Below, piece after piece: positions 1 through 11,159 of a stretch of DNA of 64,000 nucleotides. Origin of the DNA: Ectobius pallidus (taxonomy: Eukaryota > Arthropoda > Insecta > Blattodea > Ectobiidae). The DNA lies in NCBI GenBank assembly GCA_964059195.1, contig CAXKWD010000001.1, positions 214,590,484 through 214,654,483 of the forward strand, in the 5' to 3' direction. The notes under the pieces are model-generated. The model had not been told where the DNA came from, did not search any database, and worked only from the letters and a program-made list of their open reading frames with translations. Position 1 is the stretch's first letter, and the number at the start of each line of letters is the position of its first letter. The position numbers and the translations under genes were made by a program.

Positions 1-434
1 TATACCTAAAGATGAAGTATTCATATTTACATTACTTACCAAGAACAATATGTTTGTTATAAGCATTTTAGTGGCTTGAATATACTGACTACAGGATGGG
101 AAATATAGTTGTGGGCTCAACTTCTTTATGCAGGATGACAAACTTATTTTCCCGAATTCCTGAATGCGTCCTATGAGCATGGAAGTTCCTACTCTACGAA
201 CGAAGATATTTCCAAAGGATATGTAGGCCAACATAACGTAATGTGAAATCAATGTCAATAGTGTATATAATGAGAAATACAGAGTGCTTCAAAAAATGTA
301 TACACACTTTGAACTGTCATAGAAAATTTATTTCCCGTTCTATAAGGTTAAATTTCTGGGAGAAAATCCTTCAACACGTGGCAGAAGAACAGTTTCAACA
401 ATCGTCCAATAATCGTGCTAATAATCATCCTACA

Positions 435-890
435 ATGAAATAGTATATTGCGATACAAGTGCCGTAAGCGATGCATACGGATCGAGGAAAGAGTTTGAAA
501 AAAACGAGGCGCTCGCACCGAGTTTTTTCAATTTTCCGAGATCCGTTATGCGCTTACGGCACGAGTATTGCAAGCTATTTTTTGCACGATGATTATTTAT
601 ATCAATTTAATAATATTAATTGAGATATTACCTGAAAATATTATGTATATACATGATCGAAGATAGATGTTTATTACAGAAAGTGATTCGCATTTGTCGC
701 TGTTTATGGGAACCGAATATTTGTCCTGGGGTGCCTTGTCCATAAAGGCTTGTATTATGATGTGTGGCGTAAGTAAATTCTTACCGCACGGAAACTCTTA
801 CCGCAAATAGCAACAAGATTACGTGCGGGAATGTCAACTTACGATCCACGGCAACAATATTCGTAAGTACCACTAATTAGTTAAGTCGTG
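435..890 (-). repeat. Dispersed ~450-bp repeat (R450), copy 1
   Basis: Matches two other copies here (5035-5478 and 37717-38213) along its length. Diagnostic blocks are GTATATTGCGATACAAGTGC, CGTAAGCG...CGCTTACGGCAC inverted arms near one end, GCGAATCACTTTCTG, and GGATCGTAACTTGACATTCC near the other end. The conserved inverted CCGTAAGC/GCTTACGG arms predict a stem. It has no ORF and sits inside the Tc1-like element, so it inserted after it. Class (MITE or SINE-like) is not decided. Confidence 0.75.
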
Positions 891-906
891 CAAAAAGTAC
901 CTAACA

Positions 907-1203
907 GTGCTTGCTGATTCTATATTCCCTGCCATTCATGCATTATACTGTAATGACAAGTTTTATTACCAACAAGATGGCGCCCAGCCGCACTTGGATC
1001 AAAATTTGGTAAGGCAGTGTATAGGACGCAGGGGGCCAAGCGAGTTTCCTGCACGCTCTCCAGACCTTACGTCGCTGGATTTTTTCATATGGGGCACAGT
1101 AAAAGATGTGTACAAACGTTCACTTTGGAATGAGATTCAAGCGGTGTGCGCAGAAATCTCATTGGACACATTGGTAGGCTACGATGTACGGAATCAGTGG
1201 TGA
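907..1203 (+). pseudogene. Tc1/mariner transposase C-terminal fragment
   Basis: A 98-codon open frame with the pattern YYQQDGAQPH...ARSPDLTSLDFFIWGTVKDVY. This is the second catalytic Asp (QQDGAQPH) and the third acidic residue region (SPDLTSLDFF.WG) of the DDE/D domain of IS630-Tc1-mariner transposases. The DNA-binding N-terminus and first catalytic Asp are missing because of the R450 insertion and decay. The ATG is internal and not a real start. Confidence 0.8.
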
Positions 1204-1393
1204 CTCGTACTCAGAAATGCATTGATGCTGAAGGCCACCATTTTGAATATTATTCCCATTTTCCCCAGAAATACATTTATTTTTCAAATTGGACTTTAAG
1301 CTTTCCATTTCCAGAAATTTAACCTGGTAGAAAGGAAAATAGATTTTCTATGACACTTCAAAGTGTGTACACATTTTTTTGAAGCACTCTGTA

Positions 1394-1810
1394 TTTGTAT
1401 ATTTCTGCGGCAATCAAACATAACTACATTATAATATTACGTCTAATGTAAACTGGATGGGATTATAATAAGGGTCGCGTATTTTATTACAAATGACTGC
1501 AGCATATTGATATACCATCAAGTTTTTCTCTCCTTATCTGCTTTACTACTAGACCGTGAATAGTTCGGTCTTAAATAAGCATTTCAGGCGCTTAAAATAA
1601 GTCCTCACTTAGGTTAAATCGATGATAAATTGGGCTCTCAAATTACTAAACAGATAAGAACTATTAGCACATTGTTTGCGAACTAAGAAGTAGATTTTTT
1701 AAAATTGAAAGTTGTCTTGAAATAAATTTACAGACAAAAAATTTAGTTACAATTTTTTAAAATAAATAATGTACATTATGATGCCACCCGAATGAACACA
1801 TGGCTGTATA
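1394..1810. other. Unassigned AT-rich DNA
   Basis: No ORF, repeat pair or splice-flanked segment was recognised here. Confidence 0.5.
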
Positions 1811-1814
1811 CATT

Positions 1815-2200
1815 AAACTCGCTTCGCTCGCTGGGGGCTCCGCCCCCTGGTTTAAAATATGTTAATTGGATTTAATTATTATGAACCTGAGACTTCAGAA
1901 TGCGAGTCCAAGACGTTACTTTCTCGACCACCCCGTTAGATTTACGGAAATAATTATTTCTAAGCTTTCAGAGCCCTACGTGAACACTGTTTGATAATAC
2001 CGTTGCCATGGAAACCGAGCCCTTTTTCGGGGGTTTTTAGGGCTAAAAATTGAAAAAATAAGCTTTTTGGAATTTTCCTGTGGTTTACAGCCTAAAAGCT
2101 ATATGTGTACCAAACTTCAAGTTTCTAGCTCATATGGAAGTGGGCAAACATTAATGTCAGTGAGTCAGTCAGCCATATGGCTTAATATTATAGGGATAAA
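1815..2200 (-). mobile_element. Helitron-like remnant
   Basis: On the minus strand the right end reads TCCCTATAATATTAAGCC followed by GACTGACTCACTGAC, resembling the 5' ends of the better Helitrons in this window. The left end carries a GC-rich hairpin (GGGGGCGGAGCCCCC) close to the terminus. A short piece of SINE-A head (GCGAGTCCAAGACGTTACTT, about 1900-1935) lies inside. No protein is encoded. Confidence 0.4.
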
Positions 2201-3033
2201 AATACGATCAAGCTACAATCATTTACAGTAAGAACAGTAAGAAGGAAAATTAAGAAAAAGGAAACATGAAAAATAAAAAACCTATTTTTAATTAAAGGCA
2301 AAATTATTTCAGATATATTTTTCTGGGATTAAATCATCTGGGACAAAAAATTGGAGTAGTGTTTTAGACCTAAGATGTGAAGCGTTTATGTAGGCTTATG
2401 TGGATCTATTTATGTTTCCAAAGATTATTTTTTATGCTGACTATTCCACTCATACGTCGCGTGTTTTTTTATTGACCAATAACGTTTAGCAAATCCTCGG
2501 ATATAGATGAATCACAGCTGTTTATCTTACAATATCCTTGTAGGAATGGTGTTTTATCGTGATAAAATCGTCTGCTCGTTACTGGAGACGCGTGTTTCAG
2601 TGTCCAGTGATTAATAGTCACTGCTGCCAATAAGCGGCACGAAATCAGATTATTTTATACAACATAACTTGTTTCGAAACTGAAATAATAGAAATGTACA
2701 TTGAAATAACAGAAATGTACGTTTGACAACGTAAGAAACAAATGTACAGAGAAACAGACGAATTCCCGGTAAACCATTAGTGCTACGTCAAAAATGTTCT
2801 GGAACAAAGTTGTAAAAAATATTACACTTGAAAGTGCAGGCAATCTTGAAGGACCGTTTGGCTAGAATCGATTGAAAGATGCTGAACATAACATGAAACG
2901 GAACCATTAAAACGGCTACCACCGTTAAAAAAAAAAAATCCTTACACAAATCCTAATTACTATAAGGAACATTCGTGTCAAATTTGAGGAAAATGGAACA
3001 ACGCAATTGTCGTGATTGAGTAATTCACAAATA

Positions 3034-3381
3034 AGCGAGCGATGTGGCCAAGATGGTAACGTCTTGGACTCGTACTTGGGAGGTCCCAGGTTCAAATCCC
3101 GGGGCTGGGCAGTTTGACATGTTTTTTTTATGGTTTCCCCAGTCGTAAAGGCAAATGCCGAACTGGATATTTACATACTATGAATCACCCTCACCATTTC
3201 ATCCTGTATCATATCCATTTAAATTAATATCACTTGAAATTTACCCCATTAAATACACTGACAATACAAAAAATTGACAAGCAATAGTTCCATGGCCTAC
3301 CCTACTGTATAGACACAAATCCCGAACTCCTGATATGACCTCGTAGCTAAAAGGAGTATATAAACAGCTGAAATAAATAAA
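3034..3381 (+). repeat. SINE-A, full-length tRNA-derived SINE
   Basis: The head AGCGAGCGATGTGGCCAAGATGG contains an A-box-like block, and GGTTCAAATCC is a canonical pol III B box. The body contains GTTTCCCCAGTCGTAAAGGC and CATGGCCTACCCTACTGTAT. The tail is (AAAT)n. A perfect 13-bp target duplication, TAATTCACAAATA, flanks it at 3021-3033 and 3382-3394, so both ends are defined. This is the reference copy for the fragments at 28705, 42650, 58009-58773, 61250 and 63440. Confidence 0.93.
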
Positions 3382-3539
3382 TAATTCACAAATAGACGAA
3401 ACGCGGAACTGTTGAGTTAAATCAGAGCACTGATTCAATCAGTCATTTAAATATTATAAAGAAGCTCCGAGGCGCTACATTCATGAAGGGACTATGCCTA
3501 CCACCCTTAGGCAGACGACATGATTGGGGCAAGTGATCA

Positions 3540-3735
3540 GCAACAAACACCTACGGCCGTAAATGATGGTTTCCGTGACCGGAGCCGCTACTTCTCTATG
3601 AAGTAATTTTTCAGTTTGTATCACGAGGCTGAGTGCACCCCGTTCCAGACCTTCCTATCTCAGAAAAATCTGAGAAGGTACCGGTAATCGAACCCGGCCT
3701 TATAGCGAGACCACGAGACAAAGCAGGCTGTCATT
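3540..3735 (-). repeat. SINE-E fragment (tRNA-like head)
   Basis: The minus strand has CCGGGTTCGATTACCGGTACC (B-box-like, with the spacing of a tRNA T arm) followed by the body GGGGTGCACTCAGCCTCGTG. The same order of blocks recurs at 49545-49705, so this is a dispersed family. Confidence 0.65.
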
Positions 3736-5034
3736 CTACTATATATTACATGCATGTAATATTACTCTGTGATGGAGATGCAAAGGATGTTCAATAAAAG
3801 AAATGGAGTCCACAGCTTGGTCGCGGACCACAAGCAAGGAACCCCGAGGAGGAAATGCTGTTAGCTTTTATGTGATGGCAAGTGCTAGTGTATTGATAGA
3901 ATAAAGGCAGGTGCATTCCTGTCGAGATGAAGGAAATATGAGGGGTGAACAAGATTCACACTAACTCATCATTCATGTAGGCCTAATGATCATTTTCAAT
4001 GTGCTTATGCCGTGAGGATTACAGCTCATTTCTTTTTTATCCAAAAGGGGACATCGACAGTTACGAGAATGGAATTTAAGGGATTGACAGAAGTCTTGAG
4101 TCAGTCATTTTGGTTAAAAAAATAAATAAAAAAAGAATTAACTTTTTGTTTGGTGTTTACCGGATTTTGGCTATACTTAAGTGTGCTTATTCCAAATATG
4201 TAAACAGTTTTTCTCTACCAGCTCTACTTTTATATAGATTTTATTCGTGAACTCTTTAGTTTAGCGAAACAAAATCTTGCTTGATAATGTAGCTAGTGAA
4301 GGTTCTTGACCATACTTTGGACACGTAGGACGAAAACTGTACGAAACACAGAAAAACTAAAAGCTAGATTATTTTTTGGCCCTCAAATTGACAGCTCATA
4401 AGTCATAAACGACCGTACAATATGTGATATCAATTTTTTGAAAGACCCCATGTTATATTGTTATTGTAATGTTAATGTAATGTTAGTTTGTTGCTTTTTT
4501 CTTCACATGATTCCGAAGCTAAAAATAGGCACTGTTTTTTTTATTAAATCAAAAGTAAAATGGGACAATATGCATAATAGTAGGCCTAATACAATATTTC
4601 ACAAAACTAAAGACGATAGGGCAAAACTAATGGCACATTTGGCCCCAGTGACCTAAATATACCCAAGAATAGGTATAAATTCTAAGGCAACAAAATGGCT
4701 GTTGGTCTGTGTAATTAATTACATACAAAAATAAAAATTAGGGGCATAGTAATTAAGTCATTATATTCATCAACAGTAGTAGCCTAATGCGTAATATAAT
4801 AACATGTTTTTAAGCTATAAAAACATTGGTTCTAATATAGCTATAATTTATATTTTTATGAACATAAGTATAGTTTAGCATAAATTAAAGTACCAAATAT
4901 ATTATTAATTTTTCTTTTAAATTTCAAAGACAGATTATATTACATATTACGTATTAAATATTTTAGAGTTTTCGGCATTTATTTGTAAATGAAATTACAA
5001 TAGAATTCATGGATTTTTTTCACGATGTAACTTA
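3736..5034. other. Unassigned AT-rich DNA
   Basis: Only chance ORFs up to 72 codons. Two TAGGCCTA motifs lie here (about 3978 and 4581). No gene signal seen. Confidence 0.5.
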
Positions 5035-5478
5035 TTAGTAGTACTTACGGATATTGTTGCCGTGGATCGTAACTTGACATTCCCACACGCAATCTGGTTG
5101 CGATGAAAACAAAAGAGATCTCCGCGCGGTAAAAATTACAAAAATCACAAGAGCCGTAAGTAAAATCATCATAATACAAGCCTTTATGGAAGACCGGAAC
5201 CAAGGCCCCCTAGTTTGTGGCGACTTTAACAGGACAAATATTCAGTCCCCATAACAACCAACACATGCGAATCACTTTCTGAAATATAACATCTATTTCC
5301 AGTAATGTATGTACATATAGGCTATTTTCAGCTAATATCGCAATTAATATAATTAAATTGATATAAATAATCATCGTGCAAAAAATAGCATGCAATACTC
5401 GTGCCGTAAGCGCATAACGGATCTCGATCCGTATGCACCGCTTACGGCACTTGTATCGCAATATACTATTTCGGCATA
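5035..5478 (+). repeat. R450 repeat, copy 2
   Basis: Same block order as copies 1 and 3, in the opposite orientation to copy 1: ACTTACGGATATTGTTGCCG, then GCGAATCACTTTCTG, then the inverted GCCGTAAGCG/CGCTTACGGC arms and CTTGTATCGCAATATACTAT. It has lost the middle of the terminal hairpin that copies 1 and 3 keep. Confidence 0.75.
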
Positions 5479-5579
5479 ACTTAATTACTTTTATTTCAGG
5501 AAAGCGGTGGTTATACAAAGCTTTTCCCAGGTTGCCTGTATATCCCTGATATAAAAGCTGTATCTTAGTTTATTGTTCT

Positions 5580-5800
5580 TGGAGGCCGGGCGCGGAAAAT
5601 GAGGTCGACCGAAAATTTTCCTCGGGTAACGCTCTTATGAGAATCAATATTGCCACAACAATGCTCTATTGTCACCGCTGCCAACCGGCCGGAACTGAAT
5701 TTACCTCTGAGAAGTTCCGATGCTTAATCAGCTGGCATTCCACATCCGCCGTAAAACCCCTCCCTCACTTCTAAACTGCTTAAACTATCATTTTTACTTT
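5580..5800. other. GC-richer single-copy island
   Basis: This stretch has noticeably more GC and CpG than its surroundings and matches no repeat in the window. No splice-flanked open frame was found. It could be a conserved non-coding element or an eroded repeat. The remainder to 6205 is unassigned. Confidence 0.3.
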
Positions 5801-6209
5801 CTCTACTCGCATCAAAGGCAGAGAAAGTGCTGTGTTAGACCCTACAAAGTCGAGTTCCAGCATAAATACGCGTTTTGAAGTTCTCTGAATATAGTAAGTT
5901 ATACAATTTTCAGAAAGATGTGTGTATATGTGTGTCTATTTTGCCTTAATATGACCAGCATAGCAACGAACAAAATATATAAAAAAGTTATATTTTATTT
6001 GAGTTAAAATATAGCCTGGGGAAGTTACAGAAAGAATGGAAATAGGCCTACTACGACTTTACATTACATATTTATTTATTTTATTGAATATCCACAACAT
6101 TACTATTTTAATTAAAAAATCTATTACGAAGATTATAGATATATAAGCAATCATGAACCACAGATTATTGTCTCTGTTGGACACTACATGAGAATATTAT
6201 ACGGGAAAA

Positions 6210-6292
6210 ATTCTCCTGACACTGGGATTTGAAACAAGGACCTTTGGCTATCCGTGCCACTGCTCTACCAACTGAGCTAAGCCATTTCCTGA
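6210..6292 (-). repeat. tRNA-like sequence (SINE-G head), copy 1
   Basis: The minus strand reads TAGCTCAGTTGGTAGAGC (perfect D arm), a 4/5-paired anticodon stem with loop ACGGATA (GGA in the anticodon position), and TTTCAAATCCC. Acceptor pairing is broken and the base before the anticodon is not T, so this is a tRNA-derived relic. About three quarters of its bases match the tRNA-like sequence at 50832-50905. Confidence 0.6.
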
Positions 6293-7204
6293 CTCTGTTA
6301 TACATCTTAGGATGTTCTTCAATATCAGTTCGTCCTTTTTATATTCGATGAGAAATCTTTAACCATCTCCTCACTAAATTTAGTTTGTTTTTATCCCATT
6401 GTTATAGAGACTTTAAAAGTCGAACCTCTGATCAGTGATAATAATTCTGCAAGGCAGCAAGTAATATGATTGGTTAATCGTAATCAGAAGATTTAAAAAT
6501 ATACATTTTAGGTTTCACAGAGTTGGAGTAGAGAAATACGGGCATCTTACATTCAGTGGGTGTGTAGGCTATACGAACCAAGGACTTTTCAGTTCAATTA
6601 GCTTTTTTTGTGCAATAGATCTATGCAGGGCCGTAATGATTGTAATGATGTACAAAAACAGTTTATTTGCTGTTCTTCTATTACTGTTAGGGTCTTGACA
6701 GGGTCGTAGCTAGGCGGTGGCGAGATGAGCCCCCGCCAAGGGCGCAGGTACAGAGAGGGCGCAAAATTAACCATGAAAAATCCCGCCTTTTTTTAGACTG
6801 GTGCAATTTATCAAGCAATAAAAATTCCACGTTAATGGAAGAAATCTTTCAGGTTATTAAAAATTACTGCACGTGAACTATCTGTAGTATTATGCCGATT
6901 GTTTACAAACAAAAAGCAGTCATACAACGTTCTTTAATTAACACGTTTCTTATTGACGGAGTATGATAACCAGAGGCGCCAACTTATATGGGCCCGTGGG
7001 GCTGAAGCCCACCCAATAATTTACCGTAGGCCCATTTTGTTAAATAGTTTATTACTATTACTAAAATATGTTTTCTTGTTAAATCGCTGGAAAGCTAAAA
7101 TCGGGCTATTGCTGACATAATAATACTATCTCCTCTTGTTCCAATTCACTCACGATTGTCTGAGTCGTTTCTCAGTTCATTAAATTTTTACGTCTTAATC
7201 TGTT

Positions 7205-7335
7205 AACGCATGAGAGGCGATGGGCTTACCACTTGCCCCTCTGCTTTCTCTCGGAAAATAAGCGTAACAAAATTAGTATAGGTAATGAAACCTCCACGTG
7301 TAGGCCCTATGGCCCTATGCACCACCACAGGGGTT
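7205..7335 (+). repeat. SINE-C 3' fragment
   Basis: The blocks GATGGGCTTACCAC, CCTCTGC, GGAAAATAAGCGTAACAAAA and GAAACCTCCAC match the 3' half of the full SINE-C at 48049-48434. It is followed at 7345-7370 by a short (AGTC)n run. Confidence 0.7.
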
Positions 7336-7697
7336 ACAGGAACGAGTCAGTCAGTCAGTCAGTCAGTCAATCTGTTAACGCAGTTTCCACATCCACCGCC
7401 ATATTTTTATGCATTTTATGCATTCATAAAAACTTAATCACATTGCTTTTTAAAATATATATAGGCTAAGGAAAGTGCGGAAAAGTTAAATTCAGAAGTT
7501 AGATTATGCTTGTGGTTAATAAAAATCACAGGAAATATTTTAATATAATGGGCAGAGCAAGGAATTGTGATGAAAGATAAGAGTGTGGAGTACAAGACAA
7601 TTATTACAAAATTTGTCTTCAGAAACAATGAAATCATTTCATGTAGGCCTACAGTACTATATTTATACCATAGTCATATCAATATTTTATAAGTCTA

Positions 7698-7916
7698 CTA
7701 GCAGGTGCCCGCGATAATTAATTCAAGAATAAAAAAATTAAGAGCAAATCAATTAAAACACGTTTATTAACACTTACACACGAATCATTCATAAACTAAA
7801 CGATTAATAATTGTAATAATAAAACAGCTAAAAATTCGGCTTTGGAGTGTATTCCACGATAAATAAATGATTTAAATAAAACATCTAGTAAGTAAATAAT
7901 CGCGGGCATCTGCTAG
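7698..7916. mobile_element. ~220-bp MITE with 18-bp TIRs
   Basis: The left end is CTAGCAGGTGCCCGCGAT and the right end in reverse complement is CTAGCAGATGCCCGCGAT (17 of 18). The interior is AT-rich and non-coding. Flanks TCTA and TCTG may be a short target duplication. Superfamily not assigned. Confidence 0.6.
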
Positions 7917-8449
7917 TCTGTTTTACGATACTCGGAGGTTCATTGGAGCGGTTACAACTCGCCATTCAACCCTATTCTGTGCTAACTTCATCCAACCATC
8001 CCTCGCAAGTTCTTCTTCCCTTAAATCTATCTATTCTACTATTGTCCTCCCACCTACGTCTAGGTTTTCCAAGTGGTATTTTCCCTTCGGGTCTCAATTC
8101 AAAATAGTTTTGGGATATGTCTTTCCTTCCCCATGTCCAGCCCATTTCATCTTCAGTGATTTAATTACCTTTACTACAGGGTGCGGCAATTATCGTTTCC
8201 CATTTTCAAAACCGTGTAACACAAGCATTTAACAAATAAATAAGCTACATTGGGCATTTTTAAATGCCTTACAGTCTTGGATTTGAAATTCTGGTCTTAC
8301 TTTTTGAATATGATGTCCTTGAGATGCCCTCCATTAACTTCAACACATTGCTGCAATCTCCCTCGTACACTGGCCATTACGCATTGTGTGGTGTCTTGCA
8401 ATTTCCTGCAAATCTACTCATAATCCACAAGCGGCCACTTCACAGTCCT

Positions 8450-8950
8450 AAGGCCGTGGTGTGGTGTGCCATTGCAGCACAGGGTATTATTGGCCCTTAT
8501 TTATTTGAGAGCGATAATGGTGCTTCGGTTTCTGTCAACTCTGAACGTTACAATCACATGCTGCAAACCTTCTTCCTACCATAATTGACATTTCGTAACT
8601 TGGATATTGAGAGATTGTGGTTTCTACAGGATGGTGCTGCAGCATATACTGCATATCTTTCAATGGGCACACTTCATGCTGCTTTCCCCGTCCGAATTCT
8701 TTCCAAATTCTTTCCCTCCAAATCTCCCGACCTTACTGCACCAGATTTTTTTCTGTGGGACTATCTGAAGTCTAAAGTTTTCGCTCATGCCCTTTCTGAC
8801 ATTTACAGTCTTAACAATGCAATTCAGCAGGAAATTGCAACTGTTACGCAAGACACCACACACCGCGTAATGGCCAGTGTACGAGGGAGATTGCAGCAAT
8901 GTGTTAAAGTTAATAGAGGGCATCTCAAGGAAATCACATTCAAAAAGTAG
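8450..8950 (+). pseudogene. Tc1/mariner transposase fragment with a stop
   Basis: Frame 8450-8584 gives VVWCAIAAQGIIGPYLFE, then a stop. The next frame, 8585-8950, contains FLQDGAAAYTA (second catalytic Asp) and SPDLTAPDFFLWDYLKSKV (third Asp region), then an intact C-terminus ending at the TAG after ITFKK. The N-terminal domain and first Asp are absent. Family: IS630-Tc1-mariner. Confidence 0.8.
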
Positions 8951-9037
8951 GACCAGAATTGTAAATCCAAGACTGTAAGCCATTTAAAAATGTTCAATGT
9001 AGATTATTTCTTTGTTAAATAAATGTGTTACATGGTA

Positions 9038-9043
9038 GGCCTA
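9038..9043. other. GGCCTA hexamer insertion (case 1)
   Basis: The right arm of the fold-back mariner reads GGTAGGCCTATTGAAAATGG. The left arm in reverse complement (8201-8220) reads GGTTTTGAAAATGG. The difference is six bases. Confidence 0.8.
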
Positions 9044-10066
9044 TTGAAAATGGGAAACTTTAAATGCCGCACAGTACAAGGTATAAAGATCGTCAATAGG
9101 CTATGCACTTTTCTCCAGTCCCCGTTTTCATCTCTCTTAGGTCTAAATATTTTCCTGAACGCTCTGTTTTCGAACATTCTCAGATTATATTCTTCCCGAA
9201 CAGTAAGGGACCCTGTCTCACATCCATATAAAGTTCCAGTCCTGTTTCCTGTATTATTTACACGTTCTCTATTAATTTTAATTTGAGTTTTAGATTTAAT
9301 TGTATTATTCACGGTTCTTTTGTTCAAGTTCTAGGTGAATTTGTAAATTTCTGTCTTTATCTCAAGTTGTTTTGTAAACTAAACATAATTTTTTCTTAAT
9401 AATTACTTACCATATTATTGGCTGTTAATGGTATTTATTTACAATTAATACTGAACGGCACCCACACAAGGGCAAAGGTCATTTGGGTGTTAAACTTAAA
9501 TTCTGTATTTTATGTGTCATATATTCGAATAAAGTAATTAGAATGCAGTACACGCAATGGGTTGTTTAAACAGGCTAGGGTCGTAAACAGATAACTTATA
9601 CAAAGACGATTCGAAAAAAATATATATATACTGTATATATATAGGCCTACAGTATTTTACTTCTAGGCATATGAAACATTGTAGGAATTTATGAGCAGCC
9701 TTCCTCAGTTTTAAGTATTTCGGAAAAAATTGTCATGGGGTTAGATTATTTTAGTATTACTTTAAGCAATTGTAAAACGACTGGTTGATTTATACATTAT
9801 TTCGGAGAATTTCGTTCGCAGTTTTTTAGTATTATTTTTCTGTAGGTAATTTATTGTTTAAGCAAAGCAAGTTCAACGTTACCAAACATAATGTAACAAT
9901 TCCCACTACATAACATAATATTTAAATATCTGGAACCGTATCAATAGGCCTGTAATTAACACAGAATACCAGTGAGTATGCTGTTGTGAATTGAGACGTT
10001 TAGAACTGGATGAATTCGTGAGCTTTCTCATGCGCTTCCTATTCTGCATTTTATGTCTTATATTTC

Positions 10067-11159
10067 ACTAACTTGAAAGGCCCAGCTTTGCTCGGGTTTT
10101 GTATTTTGTAAATCGAAATTAACTTACGAAGGACTTTCGATTTTCTAACTCTAGGTCCTTATATAGGTAACTAGAATTTGAAATGAGGAAGAACGACTCA
10201 TCACACTAAAACCATTCCCTCAGAAAACGCTAGATGTAGCTTTTTATGGGTCATAGAGGATGTAGAATTTTGCACGCCATTGTTTCTGCACACCATGCAT
10301 GGTAGGGTTTGAAATAAGAAATAGAAATTCCGGTAACAAAAAATTTGACGGAATATTTTATTTCTCACTCTCATGTTACCATACAACCTGTCCGGGGCTG
10401 AAATCAAAAAGAAATTCAATATCACTTTCATATTTCCCTCCCCCAAAACCTAGGACATAATAATATACTTTGCGCATAGGACTAAAAATGTTCCACGTTA
10501 TTTTGTATCCTTTTGCATGCTTAGGGCCTATGATAAACATCCATATTTCTCAACAAAAAATACATTGCCTACAGGTATGAATAACGTATCAGTGGATAGA
10601 ATTTTTGTACTGACTTCTGATATGGCATACTCATTGGCACACCCAGGCTGAGACAACTGAAAATACTGTTCCTGCAATAAAAACTCTTATTGTACAGTAC
10701 ATCAAAATATGAAATGAGAAAATGGTATTCTCTATGTCCAGGGTAGAGAAAGTTATGTGATTGGATCACATTGTGCATTATTTTCGTGGATTTCAATATT
10801 TATTTGCATCAATAAATTAATCTAATTAATCTACTTTGTCAAAGTCCCGTATCATGCACTTCCAAAGCTACCTGTGAACACTGCCAACAATACACTGTTG
10901 TCATGAGAAGTGTATGTTCAATGTTACTTGTAGGGCCTATTTGACTAAATTTTATAATAAGGTATTTCGTCTCCTCGTAAACACATGATTTTTGGCACTT
11001 ACAATCAAAATTTTCCAAAATCCTTTCTTAGTTTTCACTTAGGCCTATACTATGAAACGAAGGTACTAGCAAAAGCAAAATTCCAAGTTTCTAACTATTA
11101 TAGTTTAGGCTCTACGTTGATTCTCTGTCAGCCAGTCAGTCAGGATATATATATATATC
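10067..11159 (-). mobile_element. Non-autonomous Helitron
   Basis: On the minus strand the 5' end is a TA-rich stretch followed by CCTGACTGACTGGCTGAC, and the 3' end is a degraded hairpin (CCCGAGCAAAGCTGGG) then CAAGTTAG before T, a decayed CTRR end. The interior matches the Helitrons at 35350, 41009 and 55130 block for block (CAGAAAACGC, CTACCCTGGACATAGAG, GAAACGAAGGTACTAGC). No Rep/helicase gene. Confidence 0.7.
11042..11047. other. GGCCTA hexamer insertion (case 2)
   Basis: This Helitron copy reads CACTTAGGCCTATACTATGAA. The copy at 41130-41155 (reverse complement) reads CACCTACATTATGAA. Confidence 0.8.

Larger units (their letters stand above)
280..1391 (+). mobile_element. Tc1/mariner-type DNA transposon, degenerate, interrupted
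   Basis: Terminal inverted repeats of about 83 bp begin CAGAGTGCTTC at the left and end GAAGCACTCTG at the right, each flanked by TA (278-279 and 1392-1393), the usual target duplication of this superfamily. The right TIR carries a matching reverse complement through the ACACTTTGAA and GTCATAGAAAAT blocks. The interior holds the 3' part of a transposase gene and, at 435-890, an unrelated dispersed repeat that removed the 5' part. It is non-functional. Confidence 0.9.
8177..9074. mobile_element. Fold-back Tc1/mariner element with ~250-bp inverted arms
   Basis: TA dinucleotides flank it (8175-8176 and 9075-9076). The arms are long, about 250 bp: the right arm (about 8826-9074) carries the transposase C-terminal codons and the left arm repeats them in reverse. 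It inserted into the non-LTR remnant. Confidence 0.85.
7930..9335 (-). pseudogene. Non-LTR retrotransposon RT C-terminal end, split by a mariner
   Basis: The minus-strand frame at the right part gives LTVREEYNLRMFENRAFRKIFRPKRD..., the C-terminal region downstream of reverse transcriptase in insect non-LTR elements. The same region is at 37212-37716 and 52345-52735. The coding sequence is interrupted at 8177-9074 by a Tc1-like element and resumes at about 8173 down to 7930. It is a dead 5'-truncated copy. Confidence 0.85.

Noticed and set aside
7340..7372. CRISPR-like short direct repeats
   Set aside because: Only an (AGTC)n run; no spacers, and the genome is eukaryotic.
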